A DNA stretch of 64,000 bases from Cyanophora paradoxa (lineage: Eukaryota > Glaucocystophyceae > Cyanophorales > Cyanophoraceae), in assembly GCA_004431415.1 (NCBI GenBank), contig QPMI01000224.1, positions 87,403 through 151,402 of the forward strand, written 5' to 3'. Each line of letters starts with the position of its first letter. The stretch's first letter is position 1. The notes under the pieces are model-generated. The model searched no databases, was not told where the DNA came from, and saw nothing but the letters and a program-made list of their open reading frames with translations. This document shows, one piece after another, positions 34,665 to 45,600 of the stretch. The position numbers were made by a program, and so were the translations under genes.

Positions 34665-35311
34665 TTATGCCTTCTCCTTGTCCTGCGACCATTGCTCGCG
34701 GCACTTCGTGCAGCTGCGCCCGCGGTGAGCGCAGCCGCGCAAGTGAGAGACCATATCAGCGCCGCACATGAAGTACAGGGTCATGGGCTCGTCAGGCCGA
34801 CGGCCGGGCTTCTGGAAGAACACCACGGGGCTGGAGCCTCCGAACTGCGCGTCGACGCAATTCCGCGGGCAGGACACGTCGGTCGTTCTGGGAAGCGTTG
34901 GGTCCGAAACGAGGTCGTCGGAGATGTTTATCTTCGCGCTGTCCGGGGCGAGGGCAGGCCGTCAAAGAGGCGAGCGTGAGCTCTGGGATCGGCGCGGCGC
35001 CTACCCAGCGCGCTCGACAATCTCGTGCCTGTACACGCAGTGCTCGAGCTCCGCCGCCGCCTCCTTGTGGTCGCAAATCCTGCAGTAAAACTGAAGTTCC
35101 TTGGCGCCGTCCTCCTTGTTCTCCTGCGCCCGCACCACGTTAGACGGCTTAACCGAACATTGACGAGCCGCTCCGGACCTTCGGATAGAGCATGTTGTTG
35201 CTGCGCGTTCGACGCACGGCAAGCGGCGGCGGAGATCAGCCAGGCGTCGAGGCCGAGCGGCGAAAGTAGGACGCAAAAAAACGAGTCGCACCAGTTCCTG
35301 CAGAAGCGCAT
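34665..35311 (-). CDS. RPB9: RNA polymerase II subunit RPB9
   Basis: Five exons on the minus strand: 35292-35311, 35179-35200, 35005-35123, 34752-34938 and 34665-34703, giving 128 aa (human 125). RPB9 sits at the jaw of Pol II and supports start-site selection, fidelity and TFIIS-stimulated cleavage. The N-terminal zinc ribbon reads MRFCRNCNNMLYPKE ... YCRICDHKE, with HCVYRHEI following. The linker has the diagnostic SDPTLPRT, and the C-terminal ribbon reads CPRNC ... VVFFQKPGRRPDEPMTLYFMCGADMC. SDPTLPR separates it from RPA12 and RPC11. The first exons are 20 and 22 nt. The last intron (34704-34751, 48 nt) is chosen so that the C-x4-C pair is restored. Introns 35201-35291, 35124-35178 and 34939-35004 are GT-AG. 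Confidence 0.92.
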
Positions 35312-36360
<1,049 letters not shown>

Positions 36361-36883
36361 AGCCTCTGGTTCCTTCCTACGGTGTTTTCTAAACACCTCT
36401 TTCTCCTCTTCTACCCGAGAAGCGCGTGTCCTTCCTGGGCGCGCGCGTTCACCGGGGCTTGGGGACTGGGCAGCTTCGGGGAGCTACTCGTTAGCCGCGT
36501 TTCCACGGGCTATCTCTCCTGGTGTTCGTTTGTTCTTCCTGGGCGCGCGCTCGCGTTGCGATGCGGCTTCTCCTTTTGCAAGCCTTGGGGGCGGAAGCCC
36601 TCCTGGTAGAGCAGGCCCGCCCGCACGGGTCAGTCCGATTTCGAGCTTCGGTTTTTGATTTCGATCTCGTCGTCAGGTTGCCAATGATGTCCAGAATCCT
36701 GATGTCGTCGATCGCGTCTGAAATGCCACCTGCCTATTTCGGCCGGCCAGTCAACAGCGAGCGAACATGCCCATGATTTGTTTTGTGTGTCACGCGCTCG
36801 CATGCCCTGGAGGCTGCAGCGTTGCGAGCGCTAGCGCTAGCTATAGGGCAAGGGGCGACGTGGGCATGGGGCACATTCTCTCT
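36361..36883. other. Spacer between H3 and the coiled-coil gene
   Basis: No gene is supported. It is a convergent spacer. The part just after H3 holds two copies of a CTTCCTGGGCGCGCGC motif (about 36,431 and 36,535), and GCTAGCGCTAGCTATAGGG lies near 36,830. I see no stem-loop of the kind that ends replication-dependent histone mRNAs directly after the H3 stop. Confidence 0.45.
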
Positions 36884-38891
36884 TTACGAAAGCCCTCGCA
36901 CAGGCACTGGGGGAACGGAAACGGGAATCGAAGTCCAAGAGCGATTATGTGCCAGGATGGATGATGATGAAGCCGTCCTGTCTCCTTTAAGAGCACGGGC
37001 AGCTCCTGCTGCTGCACCTGCAGCAGCTGCTGCTGAGCCCGCTCGCTCCGGGGCCGGAGGAGGAACTCCCCAGTGCCGGGACTCGCTGACAGATTTGAAA
37101 CGTTCGTAAGCATCGGCCGGTGTGGACGCCCCGGCCGGATTTGTGCCAGAAGGGCCACCGGGCTGCGTTGGAGGGGCCGAGGCTGCTCTGCGTGATGCTC
37201 TTGAAGGACCTGGGGTAACTGCACCAGGACCCGCTGGGGCTGTGGCTGCTGTGCTTGCGGCAGACGCGGCACGGAACTGATTGACTTGTGGTGCCGCGAA
37301 ATTAGAGTTCCTGCTGAGTGTTATGGTACATGGGAGGAGAATGCATGTACAAGCAGCAAACCAGATTGAAAGAAGGTTTTCGAACTCATTCGCGCCTAGC
37401 GCACTTGTCACCGGCTTCTCGAAGCCCTCGCTTCCTGGGGATGCGGATCGCACAGTTGTCAGCTGTTCAATCCTCTTTCTGTGGTGCTCAAGTCTCCGTT
37501 CTGCCTCAAGAGCTTTCCTCTTCCAGCTGTGCAATCGAGGTCATCAATTGGGATTGCATGCTGTGCAAAACAAACCGGACAACTTCTTGTTCACGTGAAT
37601 TGTATTCTTGTATCACTTTCTCCAAGCCTGCTCGTGTTCTCTCCAACTCTCCAGTAAGCATCTGATAGGAGAAGTAAGCAGCAATTTGGTAATGCATCCG
37701 ACGGGAGCCGGGGACCGTTATGGCCTGTTCGGCTGCAGCAGATGACGATGCTTGTGCCGACAAAGTCCCTGTTGTTGTTCCAGAAGCAAGCTGAAGTTTC
37801 CTCTCTGCTTCAGCAAGCTTTCCTTTCAGCACTGCAGCTTTCCGTGTCTCCTCCATGGCAATCTTCTTCTCAATCTCAAGTTCAGATTTCTGGTAAAAAA
37901 ATCAATATCAGAAAAGACGGGCACAGAAAAGCTTCGCACTATGCGGTTGTGGGCGTCCTTAAGCTGGTTGTAGCAGACGAGCACATGGTCTGTGGGCGCA
38001 CTTGAGCAGATGATCAGCTCAAAACTAAATTGGAGGTACCAGCATGCTTCTCACTTGCATCCAACTTCTCCTGAAGCGCCCTAAAGAAGACAAAGAGATG
38101 AGAAGCTGCTAACAGCCAACAAAGAGCGCATAGAGTTCAGCAGACCTGGCGGTCTCAACAGCAATTTTACTCTCCTCGCTCATGGATTTCCAGACTTGTT
38201 CTTGTGCGTCATTCATCGCCTCCTTCACACGCGCACGAAACTCCTGCACATCAAGTACGTATAGTACGTATGGCGTTCAGTGGTGCTCAATATGGACTGT
38301 GTGCCAGGGGAAAATACCTGCTCCAGGAGGTATCGATGCCTGGTCTGTTCGCCATCGCGCTCAGATATGTAATCGTCCAACCTCCTTTCGAGCTCTTGCC
38401 TAGCAGTCTGACCAAAGGATCAACAATGATTTAGAGCTCGCTGCAGAGTGTCGCAGCACCTCACTTGCACGCAGCTCCGCTCGGACCTTCTCCAGCTGGT
38501 CCTCATAGCCACGAAGAACCCGGCACTCCTCAATTAACCGGTCGTTCTCAAGCTCGAGCAATCGGATTCGGTGGGACTTCTCGGCTTCCAGCGTTGCCCA
38601 CTGCTGGCTCTCGCTGTCAAGCTTCAGGTCGAAATCCGAGACGAGTCGGTCGCGCTCTTCTGTCAGTCGCCTGCACGGGGAATGCTTAGCTTCGCGCACG
38701 TGCGAGGCGGGGCATACGAGCCTGATCGTCTCGTCTTTCTCGCCATTGACCTGCGCAGCCGGTGAGGGCGCCGAGGGCGCAGGCGCGGGGCGCTGCATGC
38801 GCACCGTTCTCAAGTACACTGCAAGTAACCTTTCCTCCTCGAGCCTCCGCCTCAACTGTACGACCTCTGACTCGCCGCCTGCGGCAGCCAT
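36884..38891 (-). CDS. Coiled-coil protein of unknown function
   Basis: Minus strand, start ATG at 38,891 (MAAAGGESEVVQLRRRLEEE). Splicing restores long heptad-type stretches: RRLTEERDRLVSDFDLKLD, EAEKSHRIRLLELENDRLIE, RQELERRLDDYISERDGEQ, EFRARVKEAMNDAQEQVWKS, YNQLKDAHNRI, KSELEIEKKIAMEETRKAAV, LKGKLAEAERKLQL, ELERTRAGLEKVIQEY and RWKRKALEAERRLEHH. The last about 110 residues are Ala/Pro/Ser-rich and probably disordered. Two introns recovered are 38671-38721 (GC-AG) and one ending near 38,155 in TTCTTTAG. The segment 37,275-37,397 recurs at 24.4 kb. The C-terminal exon boundaries and the stop at 36,884 are tentative. It looks like a cytoskeletal, centrosomal or basal-body component, but I recognise no family. 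Confidence 0.6.
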
Positions 38892-39285
38892 AGCTAGTGC
38901 CTCGAGCGCTGCTTTTGCTGCTCAGTGCTGTTGGGGGCCGCGGCACTGCAGGACCTGCAGAAGCTAGCTTTGGGAATTGTCAGCTGCGGGGGAGATAGCT
39001 CACTGAAGATGGAGACCACGCGCTGGCTGCCCTTGTTCAATGGGTTAGCTTCTGGCCGCTGCTCACTGTTAGGGGCCGCGGAGCCAGAGGACTCGCTCTG
39101 CGCATGCAGGCTGGAGGGATGCTTGTGACCCCCGCTTGTATGGGACTGTACCCGGCATCGCCAGTCCACTGAGTCCAGGCTGTCCAGCCTGTCCAGCTAG
39201 GAACCCCCTGGCAGTCCTGTTTACTGTCCACTGAGTCTAGGCCCAGGCTCGCGGCGTACCCGCGCTGCGTCCGACAGGCACAGCG
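38892..39285. other. Divergent spacer between the coiled-coil and WW-like genes
   Basis: No gene is supported. The right half (39,155-39,255) repeats CCACTGAGTC(C/T)AGGC at about 39,167 and 39,229, with GGCTGTCCAGCCTGTCCAGC between, a small imperfect tandem repeat. Both promoters must lie here. Confidence 0.4.
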
Positions 39286-40416
39286 ATGCCAGTCGAAGCG
39301 AACGCGAATGCGCCGGAAGAAGAGCAGCTCGAGCGACGCCCCGAGACGCCGTCAGAAGCAGCGCCCGCGCAGCAGGCGGACGACGAAGAGGCCGACGGCC
39401 AGCGCGCGACAAGCGGCGATGAAGATGACCTCGACTTCGAGGACGAAGGGCTCGATCGGCCCGCCCCGACAGCCATGGAAATTGCCGCCTTCGCCCGCTA
39501 TCTTGGTGCCGTGCCACCACCTGTGCCGCGCGAGTCCGCTGCTGCTGACGGCGATTCGCAACGTAGGCATGGATCCCGTCACAGACTGCCATTTATTATG
39601 GATAGCGGAAGAAGCGCTCTCGGCGCCGTTGCCGGACGAATATGAGGAGCACCTGGACGAGGAAGGGAAGGTCTATTACTATAACACGGAGACGGACGTG
39701 AGCCAAAGAGAGCACCCTCTTGACAGCCACTATAGGTGCCCAGCTTGCCGAGCGCCGGCCGAGCTCTGCAAGAACGCCACGGCAGGGATTTGTACCTGCA
39801 GATGAAGCAGCATGAAGAGACAGATCCAGAGGGTGGAGAGGGGGAAGCGGCCGCGGAAGCAGCAGCCGAGGGCAAGCAGGAGGAGAGCGCGCAGGATGGC
39901 GGGCAGGCGATCGGCGGCGGCGCGAAGAACGAGCGGACGGCACCCGCGGCAGGTGTGACGCACCGCAAGAAGCTCGCGGCGGCGGGCGAGGCGGCGAAGG
40001 AGGCAGCGGCGGGCCCCAGCGGCGAGGCGGGCGGGGCCGCAGCGGCAGCGGCGGCAACGGCGGCAGATGGCCGCGGGGCGGGTGAGGAGCAGCAGAGCGA
40101 GCGGCGGGGCGTGCTGGCGCGGGCGCGTACAGTGACAGCGGATCTTCTATGCTTAATTTATCTCTTCTACTATGCGACGCAGGTCCGCTTAAACGCGTCG
40201 CCGGGGCCGCGTGGTCGCGGGGACGGCCGGGGCTGGGGCTGACGGCGGGCGGGGGCGCAGAAGCCGCAGCAGTACGCAGCGCTCGTGGTCGTTGTCTGGC
40301 TCTACTTATTCTTCCGCGTCACTCGCGCCGTCCTCGCCCGTATTCTCCGTCTTCTCCTTGCGCCCGACAACGCCTCCGCCTCCGCCCCCGCCCCATACAA
40401 GTCCAAAACATCCTAG
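39286..40416 (+). CDS. WW-like domain protein with C-terminal membrane hairpin
   Basis: Four exons, 39286-39505, 39567-39735, 39786-40182 and 40261-40416, give 313 aa. After an acidic N-terminus, residues about 67-120 read AFARYLGMDPVTDCHLLWIA, EEALSAPLP, DEYEEHLDEEGKVYYYN and TETDVSQREHPLDSHYR. This is the leader-plus-WW layout of CEP164-type proteins (LGMDP...LLWIAEEALKAPLP). Both signature tryptophans of the WW fold are replaced (Tyr for the first, Arg for the second), so proline-peptide binding is doubtful. A low-complexity Ala/Gly/Glu region follows. The end has two hydrophobic segments, TADLLCLIYLFYYATQ and YAALVVVVWLYLFFRV, joined across intron 40183-40260, suggesting a membrane hairpin facing the cytosol. 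CEP164 itself has no membrane segment. Function unknown. Confidence 0.72.
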
Positions 40417-40455
40417 CGTCCTCTCCACCCTCCTTGCTCTCGCACCGCATCCCTC

Positions 40456-40456
<1 letters not shown>

Positions 40457-40495
<39 letters not shown>

Positions 40496-40518
40496 CGCGC
40501 GCGCACACACACACACAC
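40457..40518. repeat. Poly-C tract followed by (GC)n(AC)n microsatellite
   Basis: A run of 38 C (40,457-40,494), then five GC dinucleotides and seven AC dinucleotides, followed by a pyrimidine-rich CCTTCCTCCCTCCCTCC stretch. It lies in the convergent spacer 40,417-40,778 between the WW-like and PAQR genes, which otherwise contains no gene. The tract could form i-motif/G-quadruplex and Z-DNA structures. Its true length may differ from the assembly. Confidence 0.9.
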
Positions 40519-40778
40519 GCACCCCTTCCTCCCTCCCTCCTGCTCCCTTCCTTGCCCCTCCCTCCCTTTCTTGCCCCCGCGCTGTGACTGAGACAGAGAT
40601 CCACGCATGGCAAGGTGAAAGATCGTTCTGTATTGAGGTTGATTATGCAGAGACAGGGCTCAAACTCGAGAGTCTAAAACGGTAATACGCATAGGATAGG
40701 GAAAAAATTGGCGAAAAGGGATAGGGAAGCTAAGGGAACGCGTAGAATGACCGCCGGAGAGGGGGCTGAGGGCTCGCC

Positions 40779-42450
40779 CTAGTGCGGGGCGGGTATCTCG
40801 TTGCAGGAGTGCTCGTGGCGCCAGTGCATGTACAAAGCCATGGTCTCGTGCCACGTTGCGGCGGCGGCACAGACGAGGAGGTGCCAGATGTTGTGCGAGT
40901 GGAACTGCCCCGCGAGCTCAGCGCGAGCGGGGGCTCGAGTTGACGGGGGCTCGCACCGCGTAGTCGAACCAGCCCGGGAAGAAGCGCTCTGGGGCGTGCG
41001 AGAGGTAGACGACGAAGCCTGCGGGGCGCGTCGGGGGCCGGGGGCGGGCGGCGGGGAGGCGAGGCGGGCGGACCGAGGCCGTAGTAGGCGTACATGGAGA
41101 GAACGCCGGAGAGGAACATCTCGACCTCGGGGGAGGGGTCGGGGGGAGGCCGTGCCGGGGAGGCGGGGGAGCCTACCTCGATGCCGTGCGGGCCCTTGAT
41201 CACGAACCAGTGGATGCAAGGGAGCACGCCGCTGATCGCCAGGCCCCCCAAGATCGCCGCGCGCACGCCCTTGTACTCCGGCTTCTGGAAGCTGCGGGCG
41301 CGTGAGGGGGGCCGGCGCCGAGACGGCGCGCAGCGCTCGCGGTCGCGCCTGGAGATGAAGGGCATGACGGCGGCGGCGAAGGAGAGGGAGCAGATGGCGA
41401 AGAGGTAGATGCGGCGGGCCCAGCCCTCGCAGTAGAACCCGTAGGTGAGCCCCGGCACGAACGAGCCGGCGATCAGCACGATGATCCCGATGATGTCCAC
41501 CTGCCGTCCCGTCGCCCCCGCGCCGCGGGGGGAGGCGGCCGGTCCCCGCACCGAGAAGAGGGTGTCGTGAATCTCCTCGGAGCAGCAGTTGAAGAGATGG
41601 AAGACGGCGCTGCAGACGGCGCTCACGACAGGAAGACGCAGAGGAAGACGATCAGAAGCTCAGACCTGTTGAAGAAGCAGACGCAGGCGCTCACGAGGAA
41701 GACGAGGAAGGCGACCGTGTCCTGCCACGCCGCCCCCGACATGTAGCGCGAGTCCCCCGCCACCTCCACCGCCCGGTACGCGAAGAAGAAAAACGGCAGC
41801 AGGTGCGTCCACACGTTCAGCGTCTGCGCCCCATGGTACGTGAGCATCTTCGCTCGCTGGCCGGGGCGCGCGGGGCGAGGGGCACGCCTCATTGTGCAGC
41901 GTGAACGCGGAAGCGATACAGTCGAAAAAGCCGTAGTGGAGACGATACCCGCGATGCACGAATTTGTACACCTGCCACTCCGGCGCTTGATCGATTCTGT
42001 GTACGGGCGTGAGCAGGACTGGAAATGAAGGGGACTTGCGCACGTCACAAGTCTTGCGCAAAGCCGACGCGGCTTGTCCTCCTCCTCTGCGTCCAGCAGA
42101 AGGTCTTCCTCGATGTCTCCGTGCTTTTTTGGCGACGGGTGAATCTGGCTACATAGCGCGCCCGCCCAGCGCGAGGTCGACGACATGGCGCTCGCCTCGC
42201 GCCTGCTGTCTACGTCGTCGTGCCTGCCGTCCGATTCGTCTGCCACAGGGGGGCGCGGTGGTCTGCCGTCCGAAGCCAGAGCGGTGGTCGAGGTCGGGGG
42301 CGAGCGGCTCGTGCTCACAGGGGTTGCCGCGCGGCTTCCGGGATTCGAGCGAGACTCGCTGTCACTGGCGCTCGCGCGCTTTTGCAGTCGGCTGCTGCGG
42401 CGGACGGCGTCCAGAACACTTCGACTCGAGGCGGGGGGCGCGAGACTCAT
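40779..42450 (-). CDS. PAQR / adiponectin-receptor-like seven-helix membrane protein
   Basis: Nine exons on the minus strand: 42044-42450, 41888-41996, 41666-41823, 41552-41609, 41349-41500, 41177-41291, 41074-41125, 40957-41018 and 40779-40904, giving 412 aa. Family landmarks: FVHRGYRLHYGFFDCIASAFTLHNE-TLNVWTHLLPF, SAVFHLFNCCSEE, VDIIGIIVLIAGSFVPGLTYGFYC, GFVVYLSHAPERFFPGWFDYAFHSHNIWH. The Ser, His, Asp and two His of the family's zinc-dependent lipid-hydrolase (ceramidase-like) site are present: S-x3-H, D-x2-G and H-S-H-N-I-W-H. Homologues act as adiponectin/progestin receptors or fluidity sensors. The start at 42,450 gives a long basic Ser-rich N-terminus; a shorter start at about 42,186 (MSSTSRW) is possible. 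Introns 41824-41887 and 41292-41348 begin GC. Confidence 0.9.
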
Positions 42451-42698
42451 GCCGCCGGCAAGCGGGATGGGGGGAGCCGATTACTTGCTCACGGGCGGCT
42501 GAAGCCGGGAGCGCTTGCGCGGCGGTTTCGCCCTTGACTGGATTCTCGGGGGGTACGCGCAATTTGGCTTCAAACTGCGCGGGAATCCGACGCTCGGCAG
42601 CAGCAAGGAGCACGCGGCGCTCAGCACGCGCGTAGCGGGCTTCAGAGGATCGGCAGCTCAGCAGCTGCGGCCCCTGTTTGCAGCCGGACCGCGGACGC
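42451..42698. other. Divergent promoter region between PAQR and POLE
   Basis: Only about 248 bp separate the two start codons, so the promoters must be shared or overlapping. The sequence is GC-rich with no obvious TATA or initiator element. If the shorter PAQR start is used the gap grows to about 510 bp. Confidence 0.4.
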
Positions 42699-45600
42699 AT
42701 GGGCAAAAAGCCGGGCGTGCGCTACGAGGGGAGCTCGGGCGGAGGCGGGCGCGGAGGGCGCGGAGGGCGCGGGGGAGGTCGCGGAGGAGGTCGAGGAGGC
42801 GGTTCCTCCTTCCAGGAACGTGCGAACCGCGCCGCGGCAAGCGGTCGTTTCCTCAAGCGTCCGGCTGGACGCTTCGGCAAGGACGGGGACGATGGCGGCT
42901 CCAGCAGCGACGACGAGCGCAAGCGTAATGATCTGGAAGAGGACACGCGCCCGCGCTCCAGTGGCGCAAAACTCCCCCGGCGTTCCCGCGAGGAAGAGAA
43001 CGCGATGGACGCCATGTTCGGTTTCCCGCAGCACCTTGGCGCCGAAGCGCGTCTTGGGTGGCTTATGAACCTGCGCCCTGTACGCCGCCCCTGCGCGCCT
43101 TCAAGCGGCGACCATGACCCACCGCACGCAGGCATCCGAGAACGACGACACGGGCGTGAAGCACGCCGTGCTGGATCTCTACTTCATGCAGCAGGTGAGA
43201 ATAAGTCGTTGTCGCGCGTGGGGCGGCTTCCGACGGGCGTGCAGGACGGCGGCTCGTTCAAGGCCTGCCTACGGTACGAGCCGTACTTCTACGTGGGCGT
43301 GAAGGTCGGCGCGGCGCGCTCGGCAGTAGAAGAAGGGAGCTGACAGCGGCGGGGGCAGGACAAGTCGGACGTGCGGGAGGTGGAGGCGGCGCTGCGGCGC
43401 CGGTACGAGCGCGAGCTCTCCACAATCGCTGTCGTCGAGAAGGAGGACATGGACCTCGTGCGCTCCGGGCGGCGTGGCGGCCTTCGCTGCCGCGATTGAG
43501 CGGGGCCGCAGCTCAACCACCTGGCGGGCCTGCGGCGGGAGTACATCAAGCTCTCGTTCCGGAGCGTCGACGACCTCATGGCCGTCCGCAAGGTCCGCCG
43601 CCCGCCGCACCGCCTCCCCCGCACGACGGCAACGGGGCGCAGACGCTCAAGCCTCTGGTGGACAAGAACCGGAAGGAGGCCGCCTCCTCGGTCGCCGAGG
43701 CGAGCGCCCTCGTCCACGGGTGCGGGGCTCGCCCGCGCGCGGCGCGCGGGGTGAGGGCCGAGGGCTCGCGCAGGAAGAACCTGGGGCGGCGCGGGGACGC
43801 GATGGACCAGCTGATTGACCTGCGGGAGTACGACGTGCCGTACCACGTCCGCGTCGCCATCGACTGCGGTGCGCCGCGCCCCTCCCGCGGCGGCACGGGG
43901 CGAGCGGGGCGGCAGACGTGCGGGTCGGCTACTGGTACGAGGTCCGCTGCGTCGAGGGCGTCACGAGCGTCAAGCACCGGTGCGCCGGACTCGCGTGCGG
44001 GCCGCCACGGGGGCCGAGCGGCGGGGCAGGGAGGACCTGGTGGAGCGGCCGGAGCCGAAGATCGTGGCGTTCGATATCGAGACGACGAAGGCGCCGCTCA
44101 AGTTCCCCGACGCGAGCGAGGACGAGATCATGATGATCTCGTACATGCTCGACAAGAAGGGCTTCCTCATCGTCAACCGCGCCATCGTCTCCGAGGACAT
44201 CCAGAACTTCGGGTTCGCGCCCAGCAAGGAGTACGAGCCGGACGGTGCGGGCGGCCGGCGCGCGCGGGGGCGGGGCGGGGCCGACGGGGCGTGCAGGGGA
44301 CTTCACCGTGCTGAACGAGAAGGACGAGAAGGCGCTGCTCGAGTGCTGGTTCGAGCACATGCGGCGCGCCCGCCCGGCCATCTACGTCACCTTCAACGGC
44401 GACTTCTTCGACTGGCCCTTCATCGACGCCCGCGCCCGCCACCACGGCATGTCCATGCACGACCTCATCGGCTTCTACTACGACCCCGTCCGCCCCTCGC
44501 CCCGCCGCGGCGCCCGAGCCGGCGGGCGCTTGCCGACGCGGCGCGCCGGCAGGAGGAGAAGCAGTGCAAGAGCCGCTACGCGAGCCACATGGACGCGTTC
44601 TGCTGGGTGAAGCGCGACTCGTACCTGCCGCAGGGCTCGCAGGGCCTCAAGGCGGTGGCCAAGGCGAAGCTGGGGTACGACCCGCACGAGCTGGACCCCG
44701 AGAAGATGGTCGCGTTCGCCCGCGAGAGGCCCCAGGAGCTCGCCGAGTACTCCGTCTCCGACGCCGTCGCCACTTGGTTCCTGTGCGGCCCCGCCCGCCC
44801 CGCCCCGCCCCGCGCCCCCCGCCCCTCACGCCACGCAGCTACGCCAAGTACGTCCACCCCTTCATCTTCTCCCTCTGCACCATCATCCCCATGTCCCCGG
44901 ACGAGGCGCGGCCCCCCCAACCCCGCCCAGGGCGCCGAGGCGTGATGCGGGCGGCAGGTCCTGCGGAAGGGGTCGGGGACGCTGTGCGAGACGCTGCTGA
45001 TGGTGCAGGCGTTCAAGGGGGGAATCGTGTGCCCCAACAAGCACCAGGACGCGGACGAGAAGTGGCACGCGGGGCACCTGCTCGAGTCGGAGACGTACGT
45101 CGGGGCGCAGGTGGAGGCCCTCGAGTCGGGCATCTTCCGCTCCGACATCCCGTGCCGCTTCCGGCTCGTGCCGGAGGCCTTCACGGAGCTCATCTCCAAG
45201 GTCGACCGCGACCTCGAGTTCGCCCTCGAGCAGGAGGGCCTCACCCGCGCCGACGCCACGAACTACGACCAGGCGCGCCCCCGCCGCCGCACGCCCCGCC
45301 GGGCCCCTCCTGAGGCCGCGCAGGTCCGGAGCGAGATCGTGGCGAAGCTGGAGGCGCTGCGGGAGCGGCCGCTGCGGGAGGAGGAGCCGCTCATCTACCA
45401 CCTCGACGTCGCCGCCATGTACCCCAACATCATCCTCACGAACCGCCTCCAGCCGCACGCCGTCGTCACCGAGGACCGCTGCGCCGCCTGCGAGCACAAC
45501 CACAAGAGCAACATGTCCGCCCGCCCCCTCGAGCCCGCCCCGGCGCCCCGCGTGACGCGGCGCGCGCAGGTGCAAGCGGGAGATGGAGTGGGTGTGGCGG

